Of a stretch of 64,000 nucleotides of DNA, positions 24,240-35,766 are shown one piece after another. The DNA comes from Saxidomus purpurata (Eukaryota; Mollusca; Bivalvia; Venerida; Veneridae). The position numbers and the translations under genes were made by a program. The notes beneath the pieces were generated by a model that worked only from the letters and a program-made list of their open reading frames with translations, did no database searches and had not been told where the DNA came from. Each line of letters opens with the position of its first letter. Position 1 is the stretch's first letter. The DNA lies in NCBI GenBank assembly GCA_022818135.1, contig JAFMSR010000016.1, forward strand, positions 10,622,761 through 10,686,760, in the 5' to 3' direction.

Positions 24240-25545
24240 AGTTCCCATTGATATGTGTGGTGGAAATGTTATTTTTGGGTATTTTCATGTTTTTTCGATG
24301 TTTTAGATTGGAATTTCTGTAATTATATTTCTTATTTTTATCATTTTCAACAAATATTTATGTTGTTTTCATTTTTCAATTCAAAACTACTGTAACTATG
24401 TAATAAAAAAAATTGAGTGGAAATTGTCCATATTCACTTACTATTTGGGGCTTTTTCATGCTTTTTGCCGTTTTAAGTGGGAATTTTTGTAGTTTAGTGT
24501 TTTATTTTGATTATTGTCAACAAATATTAGTGTTTTTTTTTATTTTTCGATTGGGAGCAACTATAACTATTCAATAAAAACTTTTTGGGTGAATATTTTC
24601 CAAATGCATAACTTTTTGGGGTAGTTTCGTGCCTTTTTGCCGCTTTAAGTGGACATTTCTATAATTTTAATGTTTTTTTGACGATTGTCAATTCATATTC
24701 ATGCTGTTTTTGTTTTTCTATTCAAAACTACTTAAGCTTTAAACTAAAACATACTTGGTTGAAAATATCTATATTCATCCAATTTTTGGGGTATTTTCAT
24801 CCATTTTTGATGTTCTAAGTGGTATTTCTGAAGTTGTATTTTTTTCATTTTGATCATTCGTTTTTATGTTATTTCTAGTTTTATTTAAATCTACTGTATC
24901 TATGAATTAAATATCTGAGCGATTTTTGTCCATATTCATGAACTATTTTGGGTAATTTTCATGTTTTTTTATGTTTTAAATCACATTTTCTGTATTTCAT
25001 TTATGTGTCGCCCTTTCGGAGAAAACACGATACACAGGGATATAACCTTGCCATTTCTTAAGCTTTCTTCATCAAATTTTCAAATTGTATTGCTTATGAC
25101 AAAAGGCTCGTGATGCCGCCCAATGTTTTAGGTCAAGGTCATTTTTGACAGAGTCATGCTCATTTTGTACTTTTGTCATGAGAACCTAACGTTGGCTATA
25201 ATTTTGCCAATCTTAAGATTTCTTCATCAAACTTTCAAATTGTATAGCTTATGACAAAAGGGTCATGATGCCGCCATATTTTGTAGGTCAAGATCATATT
25301 TGACAGAGTTATGCCCCTTTTTGTTCTTGCATTTTGTCACGAAATTAATGGTTATTATGACAAAGTGAAAGAGGAAGAGCGACACATGTGTTCAACTGAA
25401 CACTAGTTTAAATTTAATAATTGTCAACATTTATATCCTTCATAATTTTTCTATTCTACTAGCAGCTTGATTATTGTGAAAATGGGTGGAAATGTATCAA
25501 TTTGACCAACTTTTGGGTCATTTTCTTGTTTTTTTCTTATGTTTA
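24240..25545 (+). repeat. Degenerate satellite-like array, monomer about 170 bp (left part)
   Basis: Successive diverged monomers begin near 24275, 24446, 24611, 24786 and 24946. Each has TTTTTGGGGTATTTTCATG, GATGTTTTAAGTGGGAATTTC, GATTATTGTCAACAAATATT and TTCAAAACTACTGTAACTAT-like blocks in that order. The array is interrupted at 25002-25389 and resumes near 25410. Confidence 0.75.
25002..25389. mobile_element. Short element with TGTGTCGC inverted ends and internal duplication
   Basis: TGTGTCGC at 25004-25011 is inverted at 25379-25386. The interior contains two copies of a unit of roughly 175 bp (TTCTTCATCAAA, TTCAAATTGTAT, GCTTATGACAAAAGG, ATGCCGCC, TAGGTCAAG). It splits a monomer of the satellite-like array, consistent with insertion. 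Confidence 0.55.
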
Positions 25546-25639
25546 TAGTAGCAATTACTTAAACAGATTATTCAAGTTTTATTTTTTGTCAGCATATAAT
25601 ATTATGTATTTGTCACATACTATGATAGTCTCGTATTTA

Positions 25640-27410
25640 GTATTACTATCAGCTGAATTCTACATGATTGTGGCAACACTGAATCAGGGAATGAAATGGT
25701 ACATGTACTTGGACATCAACCAAATTCTAGCTAGCAAACAAGCAAACAAGCTGGATTCAACAGAAAACCAGACTACATACCTTGCCCAGGAGGTCGAAGA
25801 TGCAATCAAAGAAAAAGAAGTAACACTTATTAATTGGATTTATCTCCAAAGAGCATTCGATAAAGTCTGGACTAACTGTCTCCTTTTGAAGCTACTACGG
25901 AATGGAATGAATCAGAATAGAACAAGTCCTATCTGTTCAACGCAAGGGCTAGAGTCTGTGTTGATGGGATACAAAGTTGTAAATTCTTACAACCACATAG
26001 TGGCCCTCAATGAAATGTATTGTCACCCACCCTCTTTCTTCTTTTCAAAAAAGCTTTCAAGAGGATTTAAAGCTTCCTGTATACAGACTACCTTGTGTTG
26101 CGATGCATCAACTGCTATATTTAGGATGCGGCAAACTGCGGACATGCTTTCAAAATTGACAGACGACTGGTGCGTACATGTAAACACAGGAGACAATAAA
26201 GCTAGCGATAATACAAAAGTTAGTTGACACTAACTAAGTGAGCGAATGAGAAGATACTGAATACAGTATACTTGGGAACAGTGAGGCCCACCTTAAATAC
26301 AGCTCTACAGCTAAGACGATGGACACAAATACAAATCAAAAAGTGCCGGATAAGGCCTAAAACAAGGCTTTAAGAATAATTACTTGATATAAGTGTGCAG
26401 AAAATTTTAAGGCAATGGAGGAAGTCACTGCCATTCTATTTATTGGTAAGAGAAGGGATGCGAAAGCGCAAATGCAAGGTAGCAAGTACCAGTTCTTGCC
26501 AGATCACCTCATGAAAACAAAGCTTTAGGCCCCATCGTCTGAAAAGACAGAACTGTGTCCATGAATCCAAGAAGCTGACAAAAGCAAATGCTGCCTATCT
26601 TGGGTCACCGACAATTTTTGATCAGTGGGATCTGCCGGAGTTACAGAAGTACAACATGTCAAACATAGTATTTGCACTAAAGTACCGGATTCCAACTTGG
26701 TGTGGAAGATGAAAATATCAAGAGATCCATAGCACAAGCCATGTTCTCAGAAGATTATCCATCAGAGACATAGACGCATATGTACTCAAACTGCTGCAGC
26801 TGCTATACAAGATGGCGGTGCTGGCATTTTCACAATGTACACTACTGGTGGGTCAGAGATAGTTAGCATACAAGCATGCAAGCACTGTTACAACCACAAA
26901 GCAGAAATAGAAGCCATCATACAGCATCGAAAACTGCTGAAGAGTCAGAAAAGGACTGTCATCGGTAAGTTATTCTAGCAGATGCTGTATCAGTCCATAA
27001 AGCATTGGCTTATGTCAAATTGTCATCCCTTGCCCAAGAACATAACATGTTCAGCGAGAAGCAGAAAGTGTCATTCAAATGGATGCATACAAAAACACTA
27101 TGGTGTTCATGACAATGGGAAGGCAGAGTAATTGGCAAATCAAGGGGTAAGAGGCAACCAGTCACTCCATAGAGTCACTTATGAAAATATTAAAGCTCAC
27201 GGCGACTAAGATTCTTACAAGAGTGTAGAGGCAGAAAGATGACTACCATCTACTAGACAAATTGGAACAAGCCATTCAGTATTCAGAACAGGACACAATA
27301 GGCTCGATGCTCATACATATGTTTGAAAAACTAAAGCTGTTGCGTGTGTGGTCGTTCGAACCAAACACCAACGCATTTACTTGAGATATGTCCCACTCAC
27401 TCCCCCATCT
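25640..27410 (+). pseudogene. Degenerate LINE with RT and RNase H (I/Jockey-type)
   Basis: The longest frame contains TYLAQEVEDAIKEKEVTLIN and QRAFDKVWTNCLLLKLLRNG, the RT region of I/Jockey-type LINEs. Downstream, across stops and shifts, an RNase H domain is recognisable: DGGAGIFTMY, then KHCYNHKAEIEAI (about 26805-26915). Next come a decayed AHCG/LANQGVRGNQ region (about 27130) and FRTGHNRLDAHTY (about 27285). Satellite monomers resume on both sides, so it was inserted into the array. The clade cannot be fixed from this. Confidence 0.7.
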
Positions 27411-27780
27411 TTTTAAAGTAGGAATTTCTGTTACTGGATTTTAAACTTCATTTGATTATTGCCAACATGTATTAATGTCTTTCATGTGTTTCTATTCAGA
27501 AATACTAATAGCTTTATATTACTATATCTATTTTCATGAAAATTTATCTCTCTTGGTCAGTAATTTGGGCATTCCCTTTGCATTTTTATGATTAAAGTGG
27601 GAATGCTGTACTTTAATGTTAAGTTCAATTATCATCAGCAAATGTAAATTTCTTTCGTACGTATCAATTCAGTACTTCTAGCAGTTTGGTTCTTAACCAA
27701 TTGTTACCTATCTTCACTATTTTGGAATTTGGTCATGTTTTTATGATTTAAGATACATTAATATCCTTCTTAGTTTTCAA
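27411..27780 (+). repeat. Satellite-like array, right part
   Basis: Two further degenerate monomers carry the TAAAGTGGGAATG, GATTATTGCCAACA and TATTCAGAAATACTAATAGC versions of the blocks seen at 24240-25545. Confidence 0.65.
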
Positions 27781-28815
27781 TTTTGAATTTAGATAAAGCA
27801 TCTGCCAAGTACGGTTGTCTTCAATAATGAAGAATTTGTGAATGAAAATGAGATCACTGATAATTTCTTGTTTTGGTATACATGTATGTTTGCTGTAAAA
27901 ACAAAAAAAATATGTAGACATTACCATACCTCAACATAAAATGACAGTAAACCTTGATTTAAATACCAAAGATTTACTTGAATAAAATCAGATGACGAAG
28001 GTTATCAAATTTAGTTTTATGGTTTTCGAAAAACGAGTATTCCTTACATTCTGCATTCCCAAGCAACACAAGTCCCTTCAGTGCTTTGATTTCCTTTGTG
28101 TATTTGTTCTGTTACATCATAACAAGCCTCTATTATAATAACAGAGGTGGTTTAGTTTGCTGACTCGAGATAACTTCACCCTTTTGGTTGAAGGCGTTAG
28201 CATCGAGCCAGACATTTTATATGACGAAGTAAGAAGTTTAAAACCGAAGGTAGGAGTCTTGTACTTGTTCTTCACAGAAACCCTATTAACCTGTTAATTT
28301 ATTTTCATTCAGCTTATATTTTTATTTTTTATCACTGTAAATTGTTTTGTATGTAAAAGTAATCAGTTTTCATTAAACAAAAGAAGAAACAGGTCAAAAA
28401 TGAAAATAAACCAATGACCATGCAATACAAAGCTAAATTACGTGTTTGTTACTAAAAACAACCATTTGACATTGACCTTCAATTAGAGGTCAAGTGTAAA
28501 AATGTCTGTAAAATGTTGAGAATAGATTGCTAATCAAAATGTTTGAAAGAAATAATACAAAAACCATTAAAATATACCAAAATATTGCAAAAGATGTAAT
28601 AACTTATGGTGAACTTAAACCTATTTAACATTTAAAGGGTGTGACCTTGACCTTGAAAATAAACTATTTCCACCAATGGAACTTTGTGGTTTCCGAAACT
28701 ACATATGTTGGTGATACTGAAAATACATGTTTCATTTCTGTTCAAATTTATTCCAACTTTAGCATATTTTTGAGCTAGGATGACTGTACTAAAGGGGCTA
28801 TGAGCTGAGGTACAT
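27781..28815. other. AT-rich intergenic sequence, nothing recognised
   Basis: No frame, repeat boundary or RNA gene is convincing. TGACATTGACCTT and TGACCTTGACCTTG motifs occur near 28470 and 28640. The sequence is specific to unit 2. Confidence 0.4.
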
Positions 28816-29189
28816 TTTAGTATATACATAAAGATCGTTCCTGGCAAACTTATCAATGAAGGCGAATATGCAGTACATCTTTAGATCGCCAGCAACATCA
28901 TTTATCAGTGAAGCGATCACGTGATCAAGAGGGTCGTATACAAATTCCATTTATCCCGCTTCTATTCGTAACATTTGATTGGTCCAAAAAGTAGGCTAAA
29001 TCCCAGCTTATTCAGCTCCGCCGAAAAATTAATTCTATATCAAGATGTACTCAGCTAAATGCATAATAATCATGAAAAATAAACATGAATCACAAAATAA
29101 ACAATAGTCAATATACACAAAGTTGTCTTAGCTACGTACAAATATTATTACTTTTTTTAAACTACTGAGTGACTGCTCAGTAAAAAATG
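28816..29189 (+). promoter_or_regulatory. Distal upstream block of C1q gene 2 with CACGTG palindrome
   Basis: This block is nearly the same as 58926-59321 before gene 4 and is absent before genes 1 and 3. It contains GATCACGTGATC (28915-28926), a perfect 12-bp palindrome centred on an E-box, and ATTTGATTGGTCC with a CCAAT box on the minus strand (ATTGG, about 28977). A regulatory role is inferred from conservation and position. Confidence 0.5.
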
Positions 29190-29404
29190 AAGAAAAGCGA
29201 AGCGTCTTGATACTTTCTTAAAAGCCCTCTCATAAGAGTCTTTGTAAAAGTGTTTTTAATCAGCCCTCTCTCATTTGTTCGTATAAATATCCTGCCCTTG
29301 ATAACACTAACTAGAAAGCAGTCCTCTTTCAGTTGTTTATCTCTTGTTTGTATAATTTAGTTTATAATTAATAAATTTGCAGTTTGACTTCAATTTTTTC
29401 TAAA
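29190..29404 (+). promoter_or_regulatory. C1q gene 2 proximal promoter and 5' UTR
   Basis: TATAAATAT at 29282-29290 lies 123 bp upstream of the ATG and is preceded by the same double GCCCTCTC block as in the other genes. No upstream ATG is seen in the predicted leader. Confidence 0.75.
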
Positions 29405-30572
29405 ATGTTCATCTCAACCGTTTATATCTTAGTGATTTTGTTTCAAATTTATGGTGTTGAAATTTCTTTCGCTAACGAACCGATGTGTTCCAAATTCACT
29501 TACCAAGAACAATTGTTAGAAAAAATGATCCGCTCCGAAATTAAGGTCGAAACTATTGAAGATGAAATGAAAAAGACACAGGCAAGTGTCTTGGACACTC
29601 TGAATGAAATTAAAAAGAAAGAAAAGGACACCACTGACAAGTTTGATGACCTAAGAAGCAATGTCACCGAAGAACTGGCAGCAAAATCCAAGGATATAGA
29701 ATTGTTGATACGTAAGTAAATCACATAGATGTACTTAGAACTTAAATAAAACAACAACATAATTTTATTTTAATATACTGTTTTTACATACTTACTTAGA
29801 TTACTTCTATGGTTGTTGTTGTTTCAGAATTTCCTGTTTGCAACTTCTGTTGTTGTTTTATAATTATTGCGTTAGGATAAGTTTCCTACAAACTGTTATA
29901 TTTCATATATTATAATTGACCGTGTTCTGTCCTTATAATGATTATCATGAAAAAAACTGTTCATCATTAGCTTTCAGCAAAACCATTTTCTGAAAAATGT
30001 ACATTGGAGTATGTATACGTCCTCAGATCACGCCGAAATACATCAATCATGACCATTCTAATTGACTGCAAGATATGTTTTACCAACGTGTTTGCTCTAT
30101 ATAATATTGATGCCAGTTAGTGAACATTTTGCGATCAACATTCATTTCATTTACAGAAGACACAAATCGTTCAGCCATCGGATTCCATGCTTATCACGTG
30201 ACAGACACTGTTCTTGTGACCAATAAAGTTATTGTATTTGACCGAATCAGGACACACGAAGGTTCCGGATATGATACGTCTACTGGGATATATACAGCCC
30301 CTGCAAGTGGATTGTATCTTTTCTCGGTACACATTTGTACACCACCTGGGAAGTTTGCTCACTATGGCATTGTACTAGAAAACATTGAAATATCTAAAGG
30401 AACTCAAGCTGATAAGGACCATAACATGTGCAATTCACAAAACATCGTTGTTAGCGTGAAAAAAGGGCAAAAAGTTTGGGTACATTGCACAAGTGGCGGA
30501 AGTAGCAGTTACAGGCTCTACGAAGACAGTCGCAGGTGGAATTCTTTCAGTGGCGCTCTTTTAAGTAAATGA
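29405..30572 (+). CDS. Secreted coiled-coil C1q-domain protein, paralogue 2
   Basis: Exons 29405-29711 and 30157-30572 with a 445-bp phase-1 intron encode 240 residues. The true start is the ATG at 29405; an upstream in-frame TTG at 29384 is not used in its relatives. A signal peptide (1-23) is followed by Cys28, a Lys/Glu-rich coiled coil (32-102) with NVTE at 86, and a C1q domain (about 107-240) with TGIYTAPASGLYLFS, cysteines 163, 194 and 213, and WNSFSGALL at the end. NRS at 106-108 makes a second possible glycosylation site, shared with gene 4 only. Expected to be an extracellular, trimeric, ligand-binding protein; the ligand is unknown. Confidence 0.92.
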
Positions 30573-30637
30573 ATAATTACACACTGCTAAATATCCATTG
30601 TGACAAAATTCGTGTTAGATTTTATCAAAAATTATCA

Positions 30638-30643
30638 AATAAA
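30638..30643 (+). promoter_or_regulatory. Polyadenylation signal of C1q gene 2
   Basis: AATAAA lies 66 bp after the stop, at the same position as in the other three genes. Confidence 0.8.
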
Positions 30644-30993
30644 CAGAAATATAGACATGTTTCAGTTAAATGTTGTTTCTTGTTTCTGAATTTTGACGAA
30701 ATTTATTGGTTTTAAGGCTCATGTAAAATGTTTGAAATGGTCCCCAACGCACTACTTCCTTCCTCAATTATAATGATTGTACATTGATTGCGATGATTTA
30801 ACGCATGTTTAGTCAGCATTTATTTTTTAAATAAATAAAAAATAATATTTTCATTTCTTCGTTGTTGTTGTTGTTGTTGTCTGTATTGTTTCATCTTCAA
30901 TGTCTTGTTGGTAGATATCACATTTTATTCTGTGAAACTATTTCTTCTTGGATACATTCAGTTATATACCTATTAAAAATTACTGTGAAATTT

Positions 30994-31568
30994 GTACTTA
31001 AGAAATAATTTATGGCATGGAGTGCTTTATCGAAATTGAAGCATTCCCCGGAGGTGATGTGCCTGGCGGAATAATTCACGAGGGCGAAGCCCGAGTGAAT
31101 TATTATGCAGGCACATTACCGACGGGAAATGCTTCAATTTCGATAAAGCACTCCAAGACATAGATTATTTCGATTCCTATAAGCCGATGTTTTGAAAACT
31201 TTCGCAACTTCTACGGACCTTTTTTCAGTTCGGTGGTAATGTGTAAAATAGTATAAATAGTTGCTGTTGGAATTCACTCCCCTATTCGGGAAACCATTCA
31301 AAATATCATACATAACTATATTATACAAACTTATTTTAGTTTAATCATCTAATAAATAAAATATAAAAAAATACCTGACTGTGACATTATGCAGTCATGC
31401 GACTGATGTATTTATACTGATATTATTTCTATTTCTATATTTTATCTAGTGCGCGGGAGTAAATTAGAAAAGTCAGAAGGAGCTACTTCCATGTCCGAAA
31501 CTCCGCCTACTTCATATTAATCATATTAATGCACTCGAATTGACTCTAGAAATATACCTTAGGCATAT
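30994..31568. mobile_element. Unit-2-specific insertion containing a long foldback
   Basis: Units 3 and 4 pass directly from the TTTAATGTGAAATTTG-like flank to the TTCATAATACAGACTTAG flank. In unit 2 about 570 bp lie between them, including a near-perfect palindrome at 31002-31171. No coding frame is convincing. The exact ends and TSD were not resolved. Confidence 0.65.
31002..31171. repeat. 170-bp near-perfect palindrome (foldback)
   Basis: The arms run GAAATAATTTATGGCATGGA... (from 31002) against CTCCAAGACATAGATTATTTC (to 31171), each about 80 bp with scattered mismatches, and close on GGGCGAAGCCC (31082-31092). The inner arms read GTGCCTG/CAGGCAC and AATAATTCAC/GTGAATTATT. Confidence 0.9.
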
Positions 31569-31746
31569 TAGAATTATTCATAATACAAACTTAGATAGGT
31601 ATCATTCAAAAACATTTTCAAAGTTTGTGACGATGCCTGTTGAAATCCTTCAAAGAACTTTAACATTCCCCCCTATACATTTCATTACATTTACTTTACT
31701 TTTCAAAAAGTTGCTGAACGAGAATAAAGTTGTTCACTTTTAAGTA

Positions 31747-31937
31747 CAGTAAACTCTGTATATAACGATTCTGGATGTAACGAAATTCCAGATATAAGGA
31801 ACACATTTTCTCTGCCCGAGTTTTTTTAATTTATTTATTTTTGATGTAAAATCATTGTTATATGAATATAACAAACTCTGGATATTAAGAACAGATTGTA
31901 ATGGTTTTAAGGAGTTTGTTATAAACGGAGTTCACTG
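31747..31937 (+). mobile_element. Short Tigger-like MITE, complete, 191 bp
   Basis: The ends CAGTAAACTCTGTATATAAC and its inverse (right end GTTATAAACGGAGTTCACTG) are flanked by TA (31745-31746 and 31938-31939). It has internal CCGGATATAAGG-like repeats. Orthologous copies lie in all four units. Confidence 0.85.
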
Positions 31938-32077
31938 TATCTTGTATTTCATTAGGTGTGTCTTCCCTGCTCACAGTAGTTTGTTATAAACAACACTATG
32001 TCATTTCCTGTTAAACAAGTATATGTATTATTACTTAGTTTTGATCCTTGCCCTGCAATCTCCGTTTGCAATGTTAA

Positions 32078-32320
32078 GGGGGGCGGTGTGTAGAGTTTAT
32101 GGTGTCTGCCACTCATCCTGGAGGTTGCGAGTTCGAGCCTCACAGGGGTCACGACCGTAGCTCCTCATATGACACCAGTACTATTTCTTACTGGAAGCGA
32201 ACTCGAGAGTGAATCGATAAGCTGCAAGCTTTCTTCACAATCGAGCTGAAATAATTAGCATAAACTAAGAAAAAAAATCATGATGCTGTTTAAATATACT
32301 CTTCGCTCTCTTAAAAATAA
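32078..32320 (+). mobile_element. tRNA-derived SINE (family 1)
   Basis: This copy starts at GGGGGGCGGTGTGTAGAG, with a B box GAGTTCGAGCC at 32129-32139 and the GAGAGTGAATCGATAAGCTG tail. It is the unit-2 orthologue of 15562. Confidence 0.75.
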
Positions 32321-33755
32321 ATAATAATTTTGTTGGGTCATTAAATAATTTGTATCGTGTAAACAGAAAGCTTTGACAAAATTATTTTTTCTTTGACAAA
32401 GTGCGTTAACAAAGATATATGACTGTCTTAACTAACAATGATATATAGTATAACCACGTGTTAGAAAAACTGAAGTTTGATTGAATTCCAGCCAATGGTC
32501 GCAGAAATTCTAGTGGGGTGTGTAGGATTGGGGAAGCAAAAACGTTAAAGCCGTTATTCAGTGAAACATCATCAAGACGTAACCTGTTTATCATAGGCGC
32601 ATTTACTGTTAAGCTTCCTATGAAAAGTGTTAAATCCATACAGTTATTGCTTGGTCAAAGCACAAACAAGAATGGCGCTATATAAAATTGGCCACAACTT
32701 TTTTATTATATATACTCATTTATTTATTCTTAATTGCAAAACAAGTTTTTACAAGACTCAATCCAGATGGAATCAACCTCGATCAACGTCGTAAAAGTCA
32801 ATTGGCCGATACATTATCCTTAAGCAATCAACAATCCCACGAATCTGTATTCATTAAATTCCAGGCAGTAGTGACTTGGAAGTATTACATAAAAATAAAA
32901 GGCAAATATATGTATTACATGTAGTAATTATTAATAGGCATAAATATGGCGTACCTTTTGGGTCAGTAATAGATATTACCACTATAGTAATACAATTTAT
33001 ACCTTCTGGTATAAACATTGTTCATATAATTACACCCGCAGGTACAAATTGTATTACTGGTTGTTATATCTGTTTCTTTTAACCCAAATGGTACACCATA
33101 CATAAATCCATCAAACATTCCCCGAGTCGGAACATGCTGATGACATACGCATTTAGTCATGGGCGTGGTATCATTAAACTATGGTCACTACTTGCAGTCC
33201 AATTGTACGAACAAAAAACGCACATTGAGTTATCATATATAACAATAATTAAGGAGTCGCAACCTGTTGAAAGCTCCTTGAACAAAACACGCAATTACTC
33301 CATGTAGAAAAAGCCCATGGAGTTCCTAATTAACCGAACAAGTGGTGAACGGTGACATATATTGTATGTATGGAGGGACGGACGAAACGGAAAATTGTAT
33401 GTTTCCTATTTGGAAGTCATAATAATTACATTGCTTGTATACTTGCTTCAATTTGTTTCTGTCACATTCACAATTATACAGAAGAATTAAAAATTCGGAC
33501 AAAGAAATACTGAGTTACTGTCAACACAACGCTTTAAGAAGTGAAAATGAAATATTTTTATTTCTTTTTCTTGTCATTCTTGAACATATATTTCTAAATC
33601 AATCAACAAAACAAATATAAAAGCAAACTTTCCGTCACAATAAACGATGTCCTGCTTCTGTTTTTCATGTTGCGAGAGCGTTAAGTAGTGGATTTATGTA
33701 CCTTAAGTTAATAGACAATTTAAGAATTACCTTAACTTAAGAGACTTTCGAAATA
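32321..33755 (+). repeat. Segmental-unit flank, unit 2
   Basis: This stretch is collinear with 15801-17900 (minus the MITE) and 51320-52740. The small frames here start or stop differently between units and are not supported. Confidence 0.7.
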
Positions 33756-34465
33756 GTGGGAAGGTGTATATAAGGTTTAAGGTACGTTTGAGACAATGAG
33801 TGGCCTCTGATTAGTATACCATTTATCCCGCGTTTTTCTCAATAGAAGGGACACAATCATGTCATGAATGACTGAGACACGGATACACAGTTACCTCTCT
33901 TTGCGGAAAATGTGCATCTCGGTGTTTTCCTATGTACATTGCTTTAAATACTTATGTACATGATTAATACCATACATTGTCCTAATAATAATTATAATTA
34001 AAGAATGCCCTATCTTTGTTGTTGGTGTTAAATGCCAGCCACACGTCACAGTGTAAGGGGGAAACGTTTTTTGTCTGCTTACTACTGAGCACTATTGTGT
34101 GTAAGGCTCGGAGCATTTTTGTGTTATGTGCATCGCAACTATGAGAAATCATCAAACTTCACCAAAAGTGAAAAACTTTCCGTCATGTTGTTGCGATCGC
34201 ATCACCTGAATATAAATTATGTGTTTGGTGTTTTAAAGCTGCTCGCTCACAGTTTAAAAAAAAGCGGGTGATGTTGATTCTAGCCATTACTTTTACAGTT
34301 TATAGTATATCTTTTTTTCACCAAAATGATATACTAAAATATAAAATGTAAAAGTAATGGCTAGAATCAACATCACACGCTTTTTTATTTAACACTTTTA
34401 TTTGATGATTCGTTCTAAAATATATTAATATCAGACAGTTCGAAGAACCTCATTTTTTCACCAAA
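33756..34465 (+). repeat. Gap-flanking duplicate, left copy
   Basis: The stretch from the GGTTTAAGGTACGTTTGAGA region to TTCACCAAA is repeated after the gap at 34966-35766, in the same order and orientation. The left copy lacks about 170 bp present on the right (around 35375-35540) and contains an extra inverted segment at 34256-34311. Confidence 0.85.
34256..34388. repeat. Local inverted repeat, arms of about 42-55 bp
   Basis: AAGCGGGTGATGTTGATTCT... at 34256-34297 is the reverse complement of TGTAAAAGTAATGGCTAGAA... at 34347-34388, and weaker pairing continues inward to AGTATATC/GATATACT. The equivalent sites at 35620 and 54045 have only the right arm, with a GTTTCCGGTGAAAA stretch in place of the left. 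Confidence 0.9.
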
Positions 34466-34965
34466 NNNNNNNNNNNNNNNNNNNNNNNNNNNNNNNNNNN
34501 NNNNNNNNNNNNNNNNNNNNNNNNNNNNNNNNNNNNNNNNNNNNNNNNNNNNNNNNNNNNNNNNNNNNNNNNNNNNNNNNNNNNNNNNNNNNNNNNNNNN
34601 NNNNNNNNNNNNNNNNNNNNNNNNNNNNNNNNNNNNNNNNNNNNNNNNNNNNNNNNNNNNNNNNNNNNNNNNNNNNNNNNNNNNNNNNNNNNNNNNNNNN
34701 NNNNNNNNNNNNNNNNNNNNNNNNNNNNNNNNNNNNNNNNNNNNNNNNNNNNNNNNNNNNNNNNNNNNNNNNNNNNNNNNNNNNNNNNNNNNNNNNNNNN
34801 NNNNNNNNNNNNNNNNNNNNNNNNNNNNNNNNNNNNNNNNNNNNNNNNNNNNNNNNNNNNNNNNNNNNNNNNNNNNNNNNNNNNNNNNNNNNNNNNNNNN
34901 NNNNNNNNNNNNNNNNNNNNNNNNNNNNNNNNNNNNNNNNNNNNNNNNNNNNNNNNNNNNNNNNN
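34466..34965. other. Assembly gap (500 N)
   Basis: Exactly 500 consecutive N, a round number typical of a scaffold join of unknown length. Confidence 0.99.
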
Positions 34966-35766
34966 GAAGGTATATATTAGGTTTAAGGTTCGTTTGAGAT
35001 AGTGGCCTCTGATTAGTATACCGTTTTTCCCGCGTTTTTCTCAACAGAAGGGGCACAATCCTGTCATGAATGACTGGGACACGGATACACAGTTATCTCT
35101 TTTTGTGGAAAACACGCATCTCGGTATTTTTCCTCTTTGTACATGCTTTAAATACCTATGTTCATGCTTAATATCATACAATGTGTAAGTAATAATCATA
35201 ATTAAAGAATGACCTTTCTTTGTTGTTAGTGTTAAATGACAGTCACACGTCACAGTGTAAGGCAAAAACGTTTTGTGCCTGCTTCCTGAGCATTATTTTG
35301 TGTAAGGATCGGAGAATTTTTTGTGTTATGTGCATCGCACCTATGAGAAATCATCAAACTTCACCAAAATTAAAATGAATTTCTGCGTTCAAAAGGTGTT
35401 TATTGTGAGCAGATAATTCGCCTTAGAAGGCAATTTTGTACGTGGTTTACCCATTATACTGATATACAATAAACTATGTATAAAACGATTCCGGAAATAG
35501 CGAATTTCCGAATGTAAGGAATTATTTTGCTTTCCGTCATTGCATTTGTCATCGCATCACCTGAATATAAAATATATTTTGTATTTTAAAGCTGCTCGTT
35601 CAGAGTTTCCGGTGAAAATATTTTCTCCAAAATGATATACTAAAACTTAGAATGTAAAAGTAATAGCTAGAATCAACAACACAAGTTTTTTTATTAAACA
35701 CTTTTATTTGATGATTCGTTCTAAATATTCTAATAGACAGTTCGAAGAACCTCATTTTGTCACCAA
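34966..35766 (+). repeat. Gap-flanking duplicate, right copy
   Basis: This matches 33756-34465 and the single copy at about 52740-53420 plus 53930-54210. It includes a remnant Tigger-like MITE at 35465-35520 (CCGGAAATAGCGAATTTCCG), complete at 53634-53817. Confidence 0.85.

Noticed and set aside
34415..35056. 213-codon minus-strand frame
   Set aside because: It runs through the 500-N gap and has only a few real residues.
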